The notes beneath the pieces were generated by a model. It saw only the letters and a program-made list of their open reading frames with translations. It had not been told where the DNA came from and made no database searches. Both the position numbers and the translations under genes were made by a program. Positions 10,329-21,000 of a DNA stretch of 51,973 nucleotides are shown piece after piece. Source of the DNA: Seminavis robusta (Eukaryota > Bacillariophyta > Bacillariophyceae > Naviculales > Naviculaceae); the NCBI GenBank assembly GCA_903772945.1, contig CAICTM010000702.1, positions 1 to 51,973 of the forward strand, in the 5' to 3' direction. The first letter of the stretch is position 1. Every line of letters begins with the position of its first letter.

Positions 10329-11316
10329 TAAACCGTAAAACGATCTTCACGTACCGAACCTCGAGAACGCCAATTGACTGTTTCCTTCTACCATTATACA
10401 AGTACCTCTGCACTGCTCCACTGGCCGCAGCAATTACATGTTGCTGTGGCCAGAGTTATGTCATCGAATGAGAGGACGTGAAGTTACCGGAAAGGACTCG
10501 GCCGCTTGCAACTCGGCTTGCATGAAGCTTTCGTTGTTTCCCGGTACGAGTACTAGCTAGTAGCCCCCACTCCAGGAATACATGTACAAGGAGCTAGCCA
10601 GTAGCACGGTTGTTCGCGGTTCGCCGTCCGCTACAATACGTTGTGGACGATGCTGTTTGGACGTGATGACTCATGTGTACCGGTAAGCTTACGAGTACGG
10701 TACGGTTAGCCAGTCAAGTGAAGAACGGATTACAACAGCTGGGATCAGCCAGGATCTAAGGGAGAGACACCCCAGCTACCCTCGAAAAAGTTCGTGGGAA
10801 TTGGATCTATTAACAGATTGTCTGGGAAGGTAACATAGGTCTTAATCAATGGTCGGAAAGTCAAGTGGAAGGCAACTCGGAAACAGCGTCGCCTTTGCTA
10901 AGCTCGTGAACACCACGACGAGTTCGCACGACTTTACTGCATACACTAATGAGGGGAACTACGGAACTACCCTCAGCAAGAAACATTGTTATTATTATTA
11001 ATAATAATTGCACACAAGCAAAGCGAGATGCTGAGAAATAGAAATGAGGACAAAACTGCAAAACTGTCCTGTCTTCCTCCTTTTTCCTTTTTCGCCGGAT
11101 GGCTTTTGCAACTGGAGTCAACAGGCTAGAACCCTTCGGAAAAACTGAAGTGCTCCGGGGTGGCTATCGGTACGGTAGCTGTTATTTTTGTACGCTGCTT
11201 TGTCTTTATCTCACAAAGCATCACCTCATCACCTCTCAAACAAACCAAAGATCCACAAAACAAATCAACCGACGATCAAAAACCAACCGACATCGCACGT
11301 ATATGAAAAGCATTGA
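10329..11316. other. Intergenic, no gene seen
   Basis: About 1 kb between the lipase and the DUF6824 gene. It contains a small AT-rich palindrome around 10985-11010 (TTATTATTAATAATAA) and otherwise nothing I can name. It presumably includes the promoter of the gene at 11317. Confidence 0.4.
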
Positions 11317-12622
11317 ATGAGTATGAGATTTTGCCCGGAATATCTGCAAGTGGATCTGAAGATGGATCCCAAAGTGAAGCAGCTAACTGACATGGCCAAG
11401 GAAGTCAAAGAAAAGGCACACTCGTCCATAGGAGAAGATAAGTTCAGGGCATTGCCTCCTGACTTCGTGCCTACCGAGTTCAGTGTTATCTGTGCTCGAG
11501 GAAAGCGTGCCTATGAGAGCAAAGGAAATACTTGGTTTAGATCTCTGGTGGCTCAGTACGCCCACAGGTATGCAACTGCGTCGACCAAAATGGAGAAGTC
11601 GGTGGTGGTCACAACTATCGTTGATACGGTTCGAAAAGCAAGTCCAGTAGGCAGCTTCATCAGGAAGGTTAAGGGACAGTGGCAGGAGGTGTCAGAAGGG
11701 GTTGCCAGGGAACGTGTAGGACAAAAGTAAGTGCTTCAAGTTTCGCGAAGGAATCGCTGTACCGTGCCTTACATGTTTCCATCTAACCACGCTGATATTC
11801 TCCGATGACTTCAATAGGCTAAGAGACACCATCGATGCCGACTATCGGTCAAGCACCCACTCAAAGAGAAGGCGCAGGGTTTGTGTTGCGTTCGGCAAGC
11901 GTGAAAAGAGCAGTAGCAATAACAGTAGCAGTGAAAGTAGCAATGACACCAAACCAAGCGCCCAAAGTGAGGGCGTCATCGGCAAATCGGACCAGCATGT
12001 GGAACACAGTCGCCTCGGGTTCTTGGATGTTGCTAGGGAAGCTCGTGGTATCCTTGAGCCTGCTGATGTGAACATGTCAGCAGCCTGTGACATGCCTGGT
12101 CTAGCCGGAGTCTCGGACGCTCTCTCCAACCAGCTCCAACAAGAAGCCTTTGGACTTGCGGACGGCTTCCCCGAAGCGCAAGGTGTTTCCTCTGCCGGAA
12201 GAAACGATTGCTTGACCAATGCAGTCAGGATGTTCGAACAACATCCTTTGATTCCGCAAAGGACCATGGAAACTGATGTTTCCAATCTGCAGACAACGAA
12301 TAGCTTCGCGGGGAACTTTCAAGCTGATCAGGGCCGTTCCGTCGGGCCCATTATTCAAGACCCCTTCCTCCCTCGAATGAACAACTTTGCGGTAGGAGCA
12401 CAACAGTTCCTTTCAAACTCGGCAACTGGGAATGCCGATATGGGTCGTTCTGTAGGCCAAATGAATCAAGATCCCTTTCTTTCTGGGATCAACAACTTCC
12501 ACCCAGTAGACAACTATCGTGGGCTTCTTAACCGCAACATCTCGGTCATTGGAGACGAAGCGGCCGACAATGCTGACACAAACGAAACCTTGGAAGATGT
12601 CTTCAACTTTGAAGAAGTTTGA
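11317..12622 (+). CDS. DUF6824-domain protein, two exons (404 aa)
   Basis: Exons are 11317-11726 and 11818-12622, joined by a 91-nt GT-AG intron that restores VGQKLRDTIDADYRSS. Residues about 48-145 match the diatom DUF6824 pattern: a variant of DVxCGRGK (FSVICARGKRAY), then GNTWFRSLV, a KMEKSVVV helix and GSFIRKVKGQW. A basic stretch SKRRRR follows the domain and could be a nuclear signal. The remaining 230 residues are Ser/Asn-rich and acidic, with two near-repeats (GRSVGPIIQDPFLPRMNNF and GRSVGQMNQDPFLSGINNF). The family is large in diatoms and its function is unknown; a nuclear, possibly DNA-binding role is only a guess. The start could also be the ATG at 11323 or 11362. Confidence 0.75.
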
Positions 12623-12933
12623 ATCAACAGAGAGGATACCGGGTAGTTTTGAGTCAGTCAACATCAGGCTTCGTGAAAACCGAAGCACAGATTTCCATCC
12701 CTATCATTCGATGCATAACCTTCTTTAGAAACAGCCAAAGATTTCACGGATGTTGTCTCGTCCATTCCAGCTGCCCAACTTTTAGAACTTGATAGGATAT
12801 CCTGTTGTCATTCGTTCTTCCTCCTCGTTTTGGGCAATCGAGTCAAGACCAGAGGGGACGAAGTTACGGTCTTGAAGGCATAGAGACAAGCGTTCCAAGT
12901 TTCAATTTTCTCCAATGGCTGTCTCAAACGTAC
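12623..12933. other. Intergenic, no gene seen
   Basis: Short gap between the convergent ends of the DUF6824 gene and the minus-strand ankyrin-like remnant. Nothing recognisable. Confidence 0.35.
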
Positions 12934-13909
12934 TCAGTACATCCTTACGCTTATCTTGGCTGCGAAGGTTGGACAAGTTGGGTAGCAGCACCTCTGCCAA
13001 TTGATGTCAGAGGCTTTGGGTATTTCCCACTGCTTCCAGAAACCGAGAAATCCATCAATCTCCCACCCAGCTGGAAAGTATAGAGTCAACCCTGTTAGCT
13101 TCGGGAACAGTTTGGTCAAGGCTCTCGCTTGATCCAGATTCAGTGGTCGTGTCCCACGCCGTTGAGACTCTGGATAATCCATAACTTCAATCTTGAGGAA
13201 ACCGTTGGCTGGCGTAAATTCGTCTTGATTGTACTTGGTGACCAAAAAGTCAAATATCTCGGGTGGTTGGCGGCTCCAAAGAGCCAAGAACCAAGTCTTG
13301 CGACGGTACTTCTAGACTGTGTGGAAGTACCGGCTTCAAAGTCTCGGGTGGAATCCGGTGCCGACTGTTGATCATGGCACAGTGAAAGGGAAGATACCGG
13401 TACCCAATATATGCGCCTGGGGAACTTTGGGTGTTTTCTTGGCCAAAGATGCGATCACTTGCGGGTTCGAATACTCCCATGCTACATGCAGAGGATGGTT
13501 GTAGCACATGTCCTTGGTCTTGAGGAGTTTCGAGAGGAGGCGTGGGCATCCCTGGCAGAGGGTCTTGATGGAAGCAAAGTCTTCTTTAAGAGGCAGTGTA
13601 GCGTCGAGTAGACGGTACATCGTAGGGGCGTAACGACAGGACGGGAAACAATCGAAAATATCCCAGGAGGTTGCAACGATACGTCTTTGTTGTTCGGAAA
13701 TTCGCGTAGTAGAAGACAGGTAAGAATCTGCTCAACTTTCGAGCAACAAAGGCCATCTCCCAAAGGAAACGAAAAGATGAGAGAACTCCCGGAGCTTCAA
13801 AAGCACCGGTGGCTGTTGGTACCACTACATCACGTACGTGTAGCTCTATGGAGCGACTTCCTTGGAAGATCTGTGATTGAGGTCCTTCCAAACCGGGATG
13901 CTGAGACAC
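12934..13909 (-). pseudogene. Ankyrin-like/leucine-rich repeat protein remnant
   Basis: The coding signal passes through all three minus frames. In one (13740 to 13372) I read ISEQQRRIVATSWDIFDCFP, MYRLLDATLPLKEDF and an ankyrin-like unit NHPLHVAWEYSNPQVIASL. Further down (13287-12934) it continues with PPEIFDFLVTKYNQDEF and LDQARALTKLFPKLTGLTLY. These pieces come in the right order for the diatom proteins that combine degenerate ankyrin units with a later LRR part. Two frame changes without good introns suggest a decayed gene. An intron-rich live gene is less likely but not excluded. Confidence 0.45.
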
Positions 13910-14169
13910 CCTTCGAAAGGATTCATCATATGATCATTCGTACTGTTACCTGGTGTGACTGGATGTTGTGGACTGACAACTCTGCCAGATCAGGAGTCAA
14001 AATAATGGTAAATGGTACATCCCTCTCAGTTATTTGTGGTTAACACGTTTAATTTTTATACATTTGAACGCTAAAACGTTGTTTAGACGCGAATTGCCAA
14101 GCGGATCCGGCGAACTCATCAATGTTACAGCGACAGTCGTACTGTACCACGCACCGTACATCACTGGTA
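13910..14169. other. Flank of the nested transposon, including target site copy TGGTA
   Basis: No gene is seen. Positions 14165-14169 (TGGTA) match 17275-17279, directly outside the outer element, as a 5-bp target duplication. Confidence 0.5.
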
Positions 14170-14319
14170 CCAGGACGGTTGAGTAAAAGCTGAAAAAGTT
14201 GGATTTTTTGGTAAACTGGACTTGAAGTTCCCCAATTCTTAAACGAATTTTCTACTTTTCACCCTTATTGAAAACTGTTGAAAAGTGGACTCTAACTGTT
14301 GAAAAAGTGTTGAATAAGT

Positions 14320-17010
14320 AAGTGCGGTCAGGTCATTTCCAGCACGCGTCTGTCCGTCGTCGGTCAAAATGTGAGGTACCTCGAAAATTCTTTTATGGGC
14401 GCATCGTCTTCTTAACATATAGACCTATCCAGCGATGTATTATACATACCCCACGCACGTCTAGTTACTGAGAAATGGCTAACCGACAGATCTAACTCTT
14501 TCGGTGCGATAAAGTTGGTCGTGCGGCATTGGCCGACTCCCATGCCACTCCCACACTTTCGATGCTGTTTCCATCGAAACGAAAACAGAAATCAGCACTG
14601 CTTCCACCTTGAAGATGACACTACGACTGCCTATTTTGCTACCATGACGGACCCTAATACACCTACCAATACCACTGACAGCCCCAACAGCCTCCCTGTT
14701 TGCCCTGTGAGGAAGATCCACTCGCCGCAGTATCGAGAGACGATCTTGCGAGGCGAAAAGGCAAAGCAGCCCATCGACGTGGTACCACTGAAGAAGGAAA
14801 TTGCTGATTGGATTACCGCCTACATCGAGCTTGATCACTGCGTCTCTGTGAAGAACCAAGGAAGAGACAAGGCATGCACTTGCAACAAGGATATCCCTGG
14901 TCCCGAAACCATTGAATTCACTTTCATTTGCGACTTTTTGTGGAATTTCGCCTTGATGACAAAGGAGCGGCAAACTGGATTTGTTGTTGAGTGGATCAAG
15001 TATGTCCGCCACAGGAAGAATGTTGCAGCTTGGATGATGAACAAGGGCGACCTCCAGCGCAGCTATGTCCTCCCTGGAACTGGCTACCAGGCATGCTGTC
15101 GGGACACTTTGGTCAGGTTGATTGGATTCGGCATGGAGCGCTGGTACACTTGTGTTCAGATTGCTGAAGGCAAGAAGTCGATCCATCATGGCAACAAGGG
15201 CAACCAGAGTGCAGTCAACAAGAATGTGGATGCCAATCTTGGCACCTTCTTTGTGGAGATGACTGCTTTGGCTCAGCCTCGTGCCACGCTGTTTGTTCGT
15301 GAACTTGTGGATGGACACGTTGAGAATGCAATGAGGAACACCGATGACGAACTCATGGAACTTCCTTCTGCAACCACCAAGCGCTCCTTGTACGCCCGCT
15401 ATCTCCAGGACAATGGTTGGAATTACCATTACAGTTTCAACGGAACAGCTGAACAGAAAGCTAACAGCGAAATGGATCAGAAGCCAGTTGCATCATGGGC
15501 CAAGTTTCTAGATTTTTGGGGGAAGAAGCATCCCAAGTTGGTTGTTATGTCTCCAAGGGAAGACATCTGCAATGAGTGCTACACCTACACGCATCGCCAC
15601 AAGTTCCTTTGTCACCAAATCCAGAAAAAGCAAGAGCGAATGGATCAACTCGCTGCCACTGATCCTCAAGGCAGCAACAAGGAAAATGCCATGCAGTCAA
15701 TCCTTCCAGAGAAGAAGAAGCTGATCGAAGAACAAGAGGCCATGATCTTGAAGGCCGCGGAACATGTCAAAGCTGCAAAGAAACAGCGAGAGTACTTCCA
15801 GTTGAAGAAGAAGGAGGCACGTGAAACAATGGATCTCAATCCGGCTGATCGTTCTCTCTGTCTTGTTGCTGACTACTCGCAGAACATGGCATGCCCCCAC
15901 TTTGGACAAGATCAACCCGGTGAGACCTATTATTACAGCCCTCTTGGTAGCTACTGCTTTGGTGTTGTCGACTGTGCCAAGGACGTCTTACATGCCTACA
16001 CTTACAGTGAAGACATTGCCAAGAAGGGCGGTAACAATGTCGCCTCTCTTCTTTGGATGCATCTTCTTCAACAGAAGGTTCTCTCTACTGGCGAGCCTTT
16101 CAAGGAGATCACTTTGGTGTTTGACAACTGTACCGGTCAAAACAAGAACAGGATGGTGCTCCGACTCATCTTCTTCTTGGTGAAGTTAGGAATCACCAAG
16201 ATTGCCCGTGCTTCCTTTTTGGTTAGAGGCCACACGAAGAATGACTGCGACAGGATGTTCAACCTGTTGAAGAAGGACTATCGCAAGAGCAATGTGTACT
16301 TGCCTACTGACATCATCGAGTCAATGAAGCATAAGCAGATCAAGCCTCAGTGGTGCGAGCATGACTGTTTCTTTGATTGGGACGCGATGGAGAACCAGTA
16401 CATGAAGAAGCCAACGCACATCAAGGTCAACCATGTCTTCACGTTTGATATTGCCCAGGACGATGGCAATACTCTCATCAAACAGCTGACTCACGACGGT
16501 GTCAAGAGGTTGCAGACGATGGTAAACGCCGACTATCGCGACAAGGATCAAGCTTTCTGGCACGGTGTTATCAGCGAATTACACCAGACACCCATTCCTG
16601 CTGTTGGCATCCAAGATATTAAATGGAAAGAGCTACACGATAAGTGGGGGCCTCTCATTCCAGAGGAGAAAAAGGAAAAGTTCAAGTACTACAATGAAGA
16701 TCCTGGATTGGAGCGCCGACAGAAAATCAAGGCGAACACTGAAAGGGCCAAAGCAGCCAGGAAGGATCGCAGCACCACCCAGACCAACAATAGCAATGAG
16801 GAGTAATAATCTAATAAAGATAGTGTCTATGTTTGTTAATGAGTTTCTGCCATGGTAAGCTTACTTTTGGGAGCTGGAACGCTGGAACGCTGCTTGTGAG
16901 CTTCGCAATCAACCTCACATTTTGTTTTTCGCGTTTTTCTCAAGATGCGAAATCTGGAGTCTCCGGACCATGACAGACGGTATGGGGCGGGAAATGATCT
17001 GACCGCACTT
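14320..17010 (+). mobile_element. Inner DNA transposon carrying a DUF7869-like transposase
   Basis: The element is 2691 bp. Its ends are the inverted repeats AAGTGCGGTCAGGTCATTTCC (14320-14340) and GGAAATGATCTGACCGCACTT (16990-17010), 20 of 21 positions complementary. AAGT is present directly outside both (14316-14319 and 17011-17014) as a probable 4-bp target duplication. The only gene inside is the transposase at 14644. Intact ends plus an intact frame suggest a recent, possibly still active, copy. The superfamily is not settled by these features. Confidence 0.7.
14644..16806 (+). CDS. DUF7869-like DDE-type transposase (720 aa)
   Basis: Single exon. The frame is open upstream to 14515, but the ATG at 14644 (ACCATGA) is the likely start. 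The middle has paired Cys/His (CNECYTYTHRHKFLCH) and a long coiled coil (about residues 335-400). The catalytic RNase H-like core reads LVADYSQN (Asp410), VFDNCTGQNKN (Asp494) and RGHTKNDCDRMF (Asp534/536). These are the conserved blocks of the DUF7869 family, where DNCxGQNKN and HTKNxxDRMF are typical, and I infer that the three acidic sites bind the metal ions. The C-terminus is basic and lysine-rich. The gene lies wholly inside an element with matching inverted ends, which supports a transposase role. Confidence 0.8.
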   Translation: MTDPNTPTNTTDSPNSLPVCPVRKIHSPQYRETILRGEKAKQPIDVVPLKKEIADWITAYIELDHCVSVKNQGRDKACTCNKDIPGPETIEFTFICDFLWNFALMTKERQTGFVVEWIKYVRHRKNVAAWMMNKGDLQRSYVLPGTGYQACCRDTLVRLIGFGMERWYTCVQIAEGKKSIHHGNKGNQSAVNKNVDANLGTFFVEMTALAQPRATLFVRELVDGHVENAMRNTDDELMELPSATTKRSLYARYLQDNGWNYHYSFNGTAEQKANSEMDQKPVASWAKFLDFWGKKHPKLVVMSPREDICNECYTYTHRHKFLCHQIQKKQERMDQLAATDPQGSNKENAMQSILPEKKKLIEEQEAMILKAAEHVKAAKKQREYFQLKKKEARETMDLNPADRSLCLVADYSQNMACPHFGQDQPGETYYYSPLGSYCFGVVDCAKDVLHAYTYSEDIAKKGGNNVASLLWMHLLQQKVLSTGEPFKEITLVFDNCTGQNKNRMVLRLIFFLVKLGITKIARASFLVRGHTKNDCDRMFNLLKKDYRKSNVYLPTDIIESMKHKQIKPQWCEHDCFFDWDAMENQYMKKPTHIKVNHVFTFDIAQDDGNTLIKQLTHDGVKRLQTMVNADYRDKDQAFWHGVISELHQTPIPAVGIQDIKWKELHDKWGPLIPEEKKEKFKYYNEDPGLERRQKIKANTERAKAARKDRSTTQTNNSNEE

Positions 17011-17230
17011 AAGTGTTGAAACGTGTTGAAACCCTGTTGAATTACTGTTGAATCGGTGGAAGTGGGGAAGTTGTTGAATACGTGTTGAATCCCTGTTGAA
17101 AAGTGTTAAATCTTTGTTGAGTTTGTGATTAAACCAAATTCAACACTGTTGAACTTTAGTGTTGAACTTTATTCAACAGTCTCTGTGCTGTTAAATCCAG
17201 AAATTCAAAACTTCAACACTTTTCCTTTCA
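17011..17230. repeat. TGTTGAA repeat array (right half)
   Basis: At least seven GTGTTGAA/CTGTTGAA units at irregular 10-25 bp spacing run up to about 17110, then several in the inverse sense (TTCAACA) up to about 17220. Similar units lie at 14260-14315 on the left side. Arrays like this near the ends of DNA transposons often bind the transposase; here they belong to the outer element. Confidence 0.7.
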
Positions 17231-17274
17231 AATACCCCGTTTTCCCCAAAGTTAACTTTACTTAACCGTCCAGG

Positions 17275-18018
17275 TGGTACCTGGTACCTCTCGTACAGCT
17301 CGCCTGCATCCAAGCTCGAGCTTTTTGTAAGCCAGCGGAGCTGTGAAACCTCGGCAGAAAGGTTTCAGTGTAGACGCAGATACCTCTAGCTAGTGCTGAG
17401 CTTAGCTAGCTAGCTAGAAGCAGACACCCCTACTAGTAGCTAGCTAGAAGCAGATTCCTGTAGCTAGCTAGCAGATACCCATAGGATACATGTGAATAGC
17501 TTTAGCTGTTTTAACAGGTAAAAGCAGCACCCAAGGATACTTTAAATTTTGCTGCCTTACTTGCAGTCTAACCCTACCCTTATACCTGCAGGGACCGCCG
17601 GAGGAAACACAATTTTGAAGGGGTGGCACCAAGACTGCCGAGGTAAAGTAAGTTTTCTACAGTTAAGGCCTGGCTGCTTGTGCAGGTCGAGAGGGAAAAC
17701 AAGCCAGTTTCTGCCAGGATGTTTTCCAGGGCCAGACCGTAGTCCAGCAAGGTTTATGCCAAAACTCGCACATATCCTTTCAGGCCATATCCTATCAGGC
17801 ATCTGATCAAATTCCTTTAACGATAAAACCGATATTATGTATGATGTTCGTGGATGACGAAGCTCATCTCGACGCCAATTTGATGCGTTCCTGGGTCAAA
17901 ACCAAAAAGTGTCCTTATGGTCCGCCCACCCTCTCTCTCTCTCAAGAGCATTCGTCACAGCATTCCACATCCCCTTCAAGTCCCCAAGTTGATTCCTTCG
18001 CTACGGGCCGAGCGAAGG
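17275..18018. other. Intergenic, low-complexity TAGC-rich segment
   Basis: Positions 17385-17480 contain repeated TAGCTAGCTAGAAGCAGA-like units, a local satellite. The rest to 18018 has no convincing frame and includes the 3' flank of the receptor-cyclase gene. Similar TAGCTAGC runs recur near 26525-26575 and 35827. Confidence 0.5.
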
Positions 18019-21000
18019 TTACGCTTCCGAGTCCAGAGAGAGGTCGCCACAACTGGAACTAACATCGCCACCAGTGTCCTTGACCAAACCACCAGCGTCG
18101 AAAAATTCAGTTTCGTCCCCGTGCTCTCCGACGTTGTTCTCTCCGTGCTCTTCATCGTTGTCCTCTCCGTGCTCTTCATCGTTGTCCTCTCCGTGCTCTC
18201 CATCGTTATCTTCCACAATCTCTCCAATGTTGCTTGCTACAATTTCTCCAACGTAATCCTTGTCTCCGGCTACTTCCGTAGGTTCCTCCTCGAATTCTAC
18301 AACCTTCGGTCTTCCGATGATGGATTGTTCCCGCTTCTGCAGTTGCTTGTGCAGGCTGCTGCCACCCACCCAGTAGGCAATCATCTCGCCCTTGCCTAAG
18401 AAAGGAACATGAATGAGTGTATAATTCCTTGTGAAAGAAAAGATGCTCCCATCAAAGAACCTTACCTTTCACCTTGATCTTTCCTCTCTTCTTCACCTTG
18501 ACACCAGGGGACTGTTCTTTCAAGAGATTGTACGAGACCTCTGAACAAAGGATTCTGTTGGCCGAAGAGTTCGATTCCATCCTGGAAGCCGTATTGACGG
18601 TCTAAATTCACAACATTGAGAAGGGCGGGTGTCAGAAACACTTCCTGTTCAACGCTTCATGAACCCGAAAGAAGCAACTCACATCTCCAAACAAGCCATA
18701 GCGAGGGTTGAGAGAACCAATGACGTTGCTTACTACAGGCCCGGAATGAAAACCAACGCGAATGTTGATGTAACCCATTTCAGGTGCATCGGGGTCAATG
18801 AGGATCTGACTGGCTTCCTTGACCATGTCAATCGCAAACTCCGCGGCACACTTGACATGATTGTGCTCTTGCTTGTTTTCCAAATTCGTAACTCCCATGT
18901 AGGCGTCCCTGGACGATGACAGGACGAGTAAAGTGTGAGAATGTGAACAGTCACCCTGCAAACATGAGCAGCCGTCGGTATCCACGCAGACTCACCCTAT
19001 CGTCTCAACCTGAATGACGAGAAGATCGACACAGAGAACATACAAACATGAGATCAATTTTTCTTTGTCAAATTTGATGTACCGAGGCCGGGGCTTTGGA
19101 AACGAACCTTGAAAATGTTGTGCCGACGGGCGATTTTGTCAAAAGAAAGGTAGAGATTGTCCAGCATACAGGAGACCTTGAGTGGATCCATTCGCTGCGA
19201 AATGTCGGTGAAGTGCACAATGTCCGAGAAAATGACCGTGACGTTGTTGTGCGTTTCTGGCTCCACCTTTTTACCAGCTGCAAAGAAGGAGAATAGCAGT
19301 GAGTGTGCAATTTATGCCATTGTCGCGGAGCCATTGCAGCAACCACGAGAGTGGCAAATGTATCTTACCTTGGAGAGCATCTGCGATATGCTTGGGAAAC
19401 AATTCTGCAAAGAAGGAGATGATGGGCAGTGAGTGTGCAATGTATGCCATTGTCGCGGAGCCATTACAGCAACCACGAGAGTGGCAAATGTATCTTACCA
19501 TACAGCATATCTCCAGTACGTCTTTTCCTGGCGGCTTCAGTCTGCTGCTCATCCGTCAACGGTTCGAAATCATCTGAATTGAAGTCCATCAGCGTCAAGT
19601 CTAGATCTCTCGCACTGGGCCGGAAGTTTCTGTCTCTATTCCAGCATTTCTTCATTAGGTCGATCAGCTTGGGCGGTGTTGTTCCTGGAATGTCAGGACG
19701 TTTATTGATGCGTTTATCACACACTCGTTGGAGAGTCATTTTGAAGTCTTCTCCTTCGTAGGGGTTTTTCCTCGAGTAAATCTCGTAAAGTATGATACCG
19801 CAACTGTAGATGTCGCACTTGCTATCGTATTCGGTTTCGCCGCGCAAGTACTCCGGTGCAAGCCAGAACGGGGTTCCTGTGATTCGACCATCCTGCTTCG
19901 TTGACAAACCAAAATCACAAAGTTTGGCACGGAAGCGGCTGTCAGTCGGAAAAGAAGACAGAAGGCAAGAAGAAGGGTTAGCGACGGCCATGCCGACAGA
20001 TACCAATCACCAGTTCGTTGGCAGTCTCCTACTCACGAGTCAATGAGGATGTTGCGAGCTTTTAAGTCACCGTGCAAGATTGGAGGTTTGGAGCTATGGA
20101 GGTATCGGAGGCCCTGTCCGACCTGTAATAAGAGCAAAACAGGCACAGTTAGACTCTGCGTTGGAAGCAAGCAAAGCACAGCCACTGCGTAAGATAACTT
20201 ACACTCCTGGTGATCTGTGAGATGATTTCGCCGGTAAGATACATTGTCTCGTTCCTCAAAAGATCGTGGAGGGATCCGTAATCCATGCTGTAGAATGGTG
20301 AAGAACCGATCTTAGTCAGCTTCTGTATTTTCCCCTTTCAGAGATAGCTAAAACAGGGAACACGGATACTTACTATTCCATGACCAGCATTGGGACGTGG
20401 TTGCGGGAGATTACTGGGACGGGAGGGAAGAAATTCTCGACTTAGATGTCATTGTAGAAGTGCCGGCTCCGTTTTCTTTGTTTCCTGTGCTTACCTGCTC
20501 CCATCACAGTCGTGATACAGGGATGACGGAGGAGAGAAAGGACTCTCATTTCTTTCACGAACTCTTCTTGCCGTTGCACATTTTCATTGAACCAGGGGCA
20601 GAACATCTCATGGAAGGTCTTCCTCGATGCAGAAGCGCTGGCATTTCCCAATATAGTCTCCTTGAAACGAGCCTGGTAGTCGTTTTTCTTCATCCAAGGA
20701 CACAGCCACGCCCATTTGCTGTTTCCTCCATTATGATAGCCACCGAGGAAGGTGAGAGTAGCACCATCGTACCTCCGACTGAGTGCAAAATTACTGCCGG
20801 TATTTGAGTTGAAGGCTTTGCCACTCTCAACATCAAACTTATTGTCGCCTGATGACTCCTCGGTGCGACAATCGGAGAGACCATCGTCGGTTAACATCGA
20901 CGGTCGAGTAGCGATTTCCTCGGGTTCCGCAATAGCGGAATCTTCATACGAAACCGAGCGCTTCCCGCTTCCTCCCTTCGTCGAGCCTGAACCTTTCCCC

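Larger units (their letters stand above)
14170..17274. mobile_element. Outer TIR element with TGTTGAA arrays, split by an inserted transposon
   Basis: The left end CCAGGACGGTTGAGTAAA (14170-14187) and the inverted right end (17257-17274, CCTGGACGGTTAAGTAAA when reversed) differ at two of 18 positions. TGGTA lies outside both ends. The element's own sequence is only 14170-14319 plus 17015-17274, about 410 bp, so it is a short non-autonomous (MITE-like) element. It is full of TGTTGAA units: direct to the left and centre, inverted near the right end. Removing 14320-17010 and one AAGT restores an uninterrupted repeat array, which shows the order of insertion. Confidence 0.7.

Noticed and set aside
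13250..13549. Separate minus-strand gene of 99 residues
   Set aside because: It overlaps the ankyrin-like remnant in another frame and only bridges pieces of that decayed gene.
17385..17480. TAGCTAGC-rich segment as a CRISPR-like or regulatory array
   Set aside because: Irregular units without spacers of constant length; simple low complexity, also seen at 26525 and 35827.
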